A DNA stretch of 64,000 nt, taken from positions 23,712 to 87,711 of the forward strand of contig NZ_JARXVT010000007.1 of assembly GCF_029892845.1 (NCBI RefSeq). The letters are read 5' to 3'. The notes below the pieces were generated by a model. That model was given only the letters and a program-made list of their open reading frames with translations. It did not search any database and was not told the DNA's origin. Of the stretch, positions 63,987 through 64,000 are shown piece by piece. The translations under genes were made by a program, and so were the position numbers. Origin of the DNA: Aurantimicrobium minutum. GTDB lineage: Bacteria > Actinomycetota > Actinomycetes > Actinomycetales > Microbacteriaceae. Position 1 is the stretch's first letter; every line of letters starts with the position of its first letter.

Positions 63987-64000
63987 CTGGAGCAATGTCG

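Noticed and set aside
63849..64000. End of an IS481-type insertion sequence
   Set aside because: The TGTCAACAAGG-like repeats suggest it, but no transposase or target duplication is visible in the window; kept only as one option in a finding.

Overview
The window looks like a chromosomal segment of a small, streamlined actinobacterium of moderate GC, most likely a freshwater Microbacteriaceae (Aurantimicrobium/Rhodoluna-like). The evidence is WhiB2, MtrA-MtrB-LpqB, an acyl-CoA carboxylase with an epsilon subunit, DUF3499 and DUF5719 proteins, a polyprenol-mannose synthase, very short intergenic gaps and many leaderless genes. From memory, the gene order follows the Mycobacterium tuberculosis stretch from secA1/mtrAB through whiB2, purEK, accD5 and accA3 to sdhCDAB. 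Most of the window is therefore an old conserved core with a few insertions.

Layout. 1-2.2 kb: two conserved actinobacterial small genes and an unusual two-gene cassette (1261-2077), the first gene resembling TumE-type toxins. 2.2-13.6 kb, minus strand: secA, hpf, comF, lpqB-mtrB-mtrA, ahcY, phosphomannomutase, DUF3499. 13.6-25.4 kb: a metallopeptidase-family gene, DUF5719, a giant GT2/membrane glycosyltransferase, whiB2, manA, an acyl-CoA dehydrogenase, two O-antigen-ligase-like membrane proteins and an LCP protein; this is an envelope glycopolymer neighbourhood. 25.4-40.1 kb: purE-purK, GtrA and polyprenol mannose synthase, PH-domain protein, birA, the acyl-CoA carboxylase genes (beta, epsilon, biotinylated alpha), an RNA methyltransferase, maf, a quinone dehydrogenase, purine nucleoside phosphorylase, adenosine deaminase and mannose-1-phosphate guanylyltransferase. 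manA, the phosphomannomutase, the guanylyltransferase and the mannose synthase form a complete route from fructose-6-phosphate to polyprenyl-phosphomannose. 40.1-43.6 kb: sdhCDAB.

43.64-45.11 kb holds the least ordinary feature: a roughly 1.35 kb AT-rich mini-island between sdhB and ptsI. It is bounded by 119-bp direct repeats (115/119 identical) that duplicate the sdhB/ptsI terminator and the last 15 codons of ptsI. It carries a broken gene remnant, an unrecognised 181-aa ORF and a small two-helix membrane protein, with no recombinase.

45.06-51.0 kb: a fructose PTS regulon (ptsI divergent from deoR/fruR-fruK-IIA-IIB-IIC-ptsH) with clear operator-like repeats. 51.1-53.9 kb: a YihY/BrkB membrane protein, exonuclease III and trpS. 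53.9-57.6 kb: an FMN riboswitch and ribD-ribE-ribBA-ribH. 57.6-64 kb: a small membrane protein, an ABC exporter, a succinate-semialdehyde dehydrogenase, an MMPL exporter and a tandem repeat at the right edge. I see no rRNA, tRNA, CRISPR array or intact insertion sequence. At least fifteen genes have a TANNNT -10 hexamer 6 or 7 bases before the start codon, which supports leaderless transcription and fixed several start choices.
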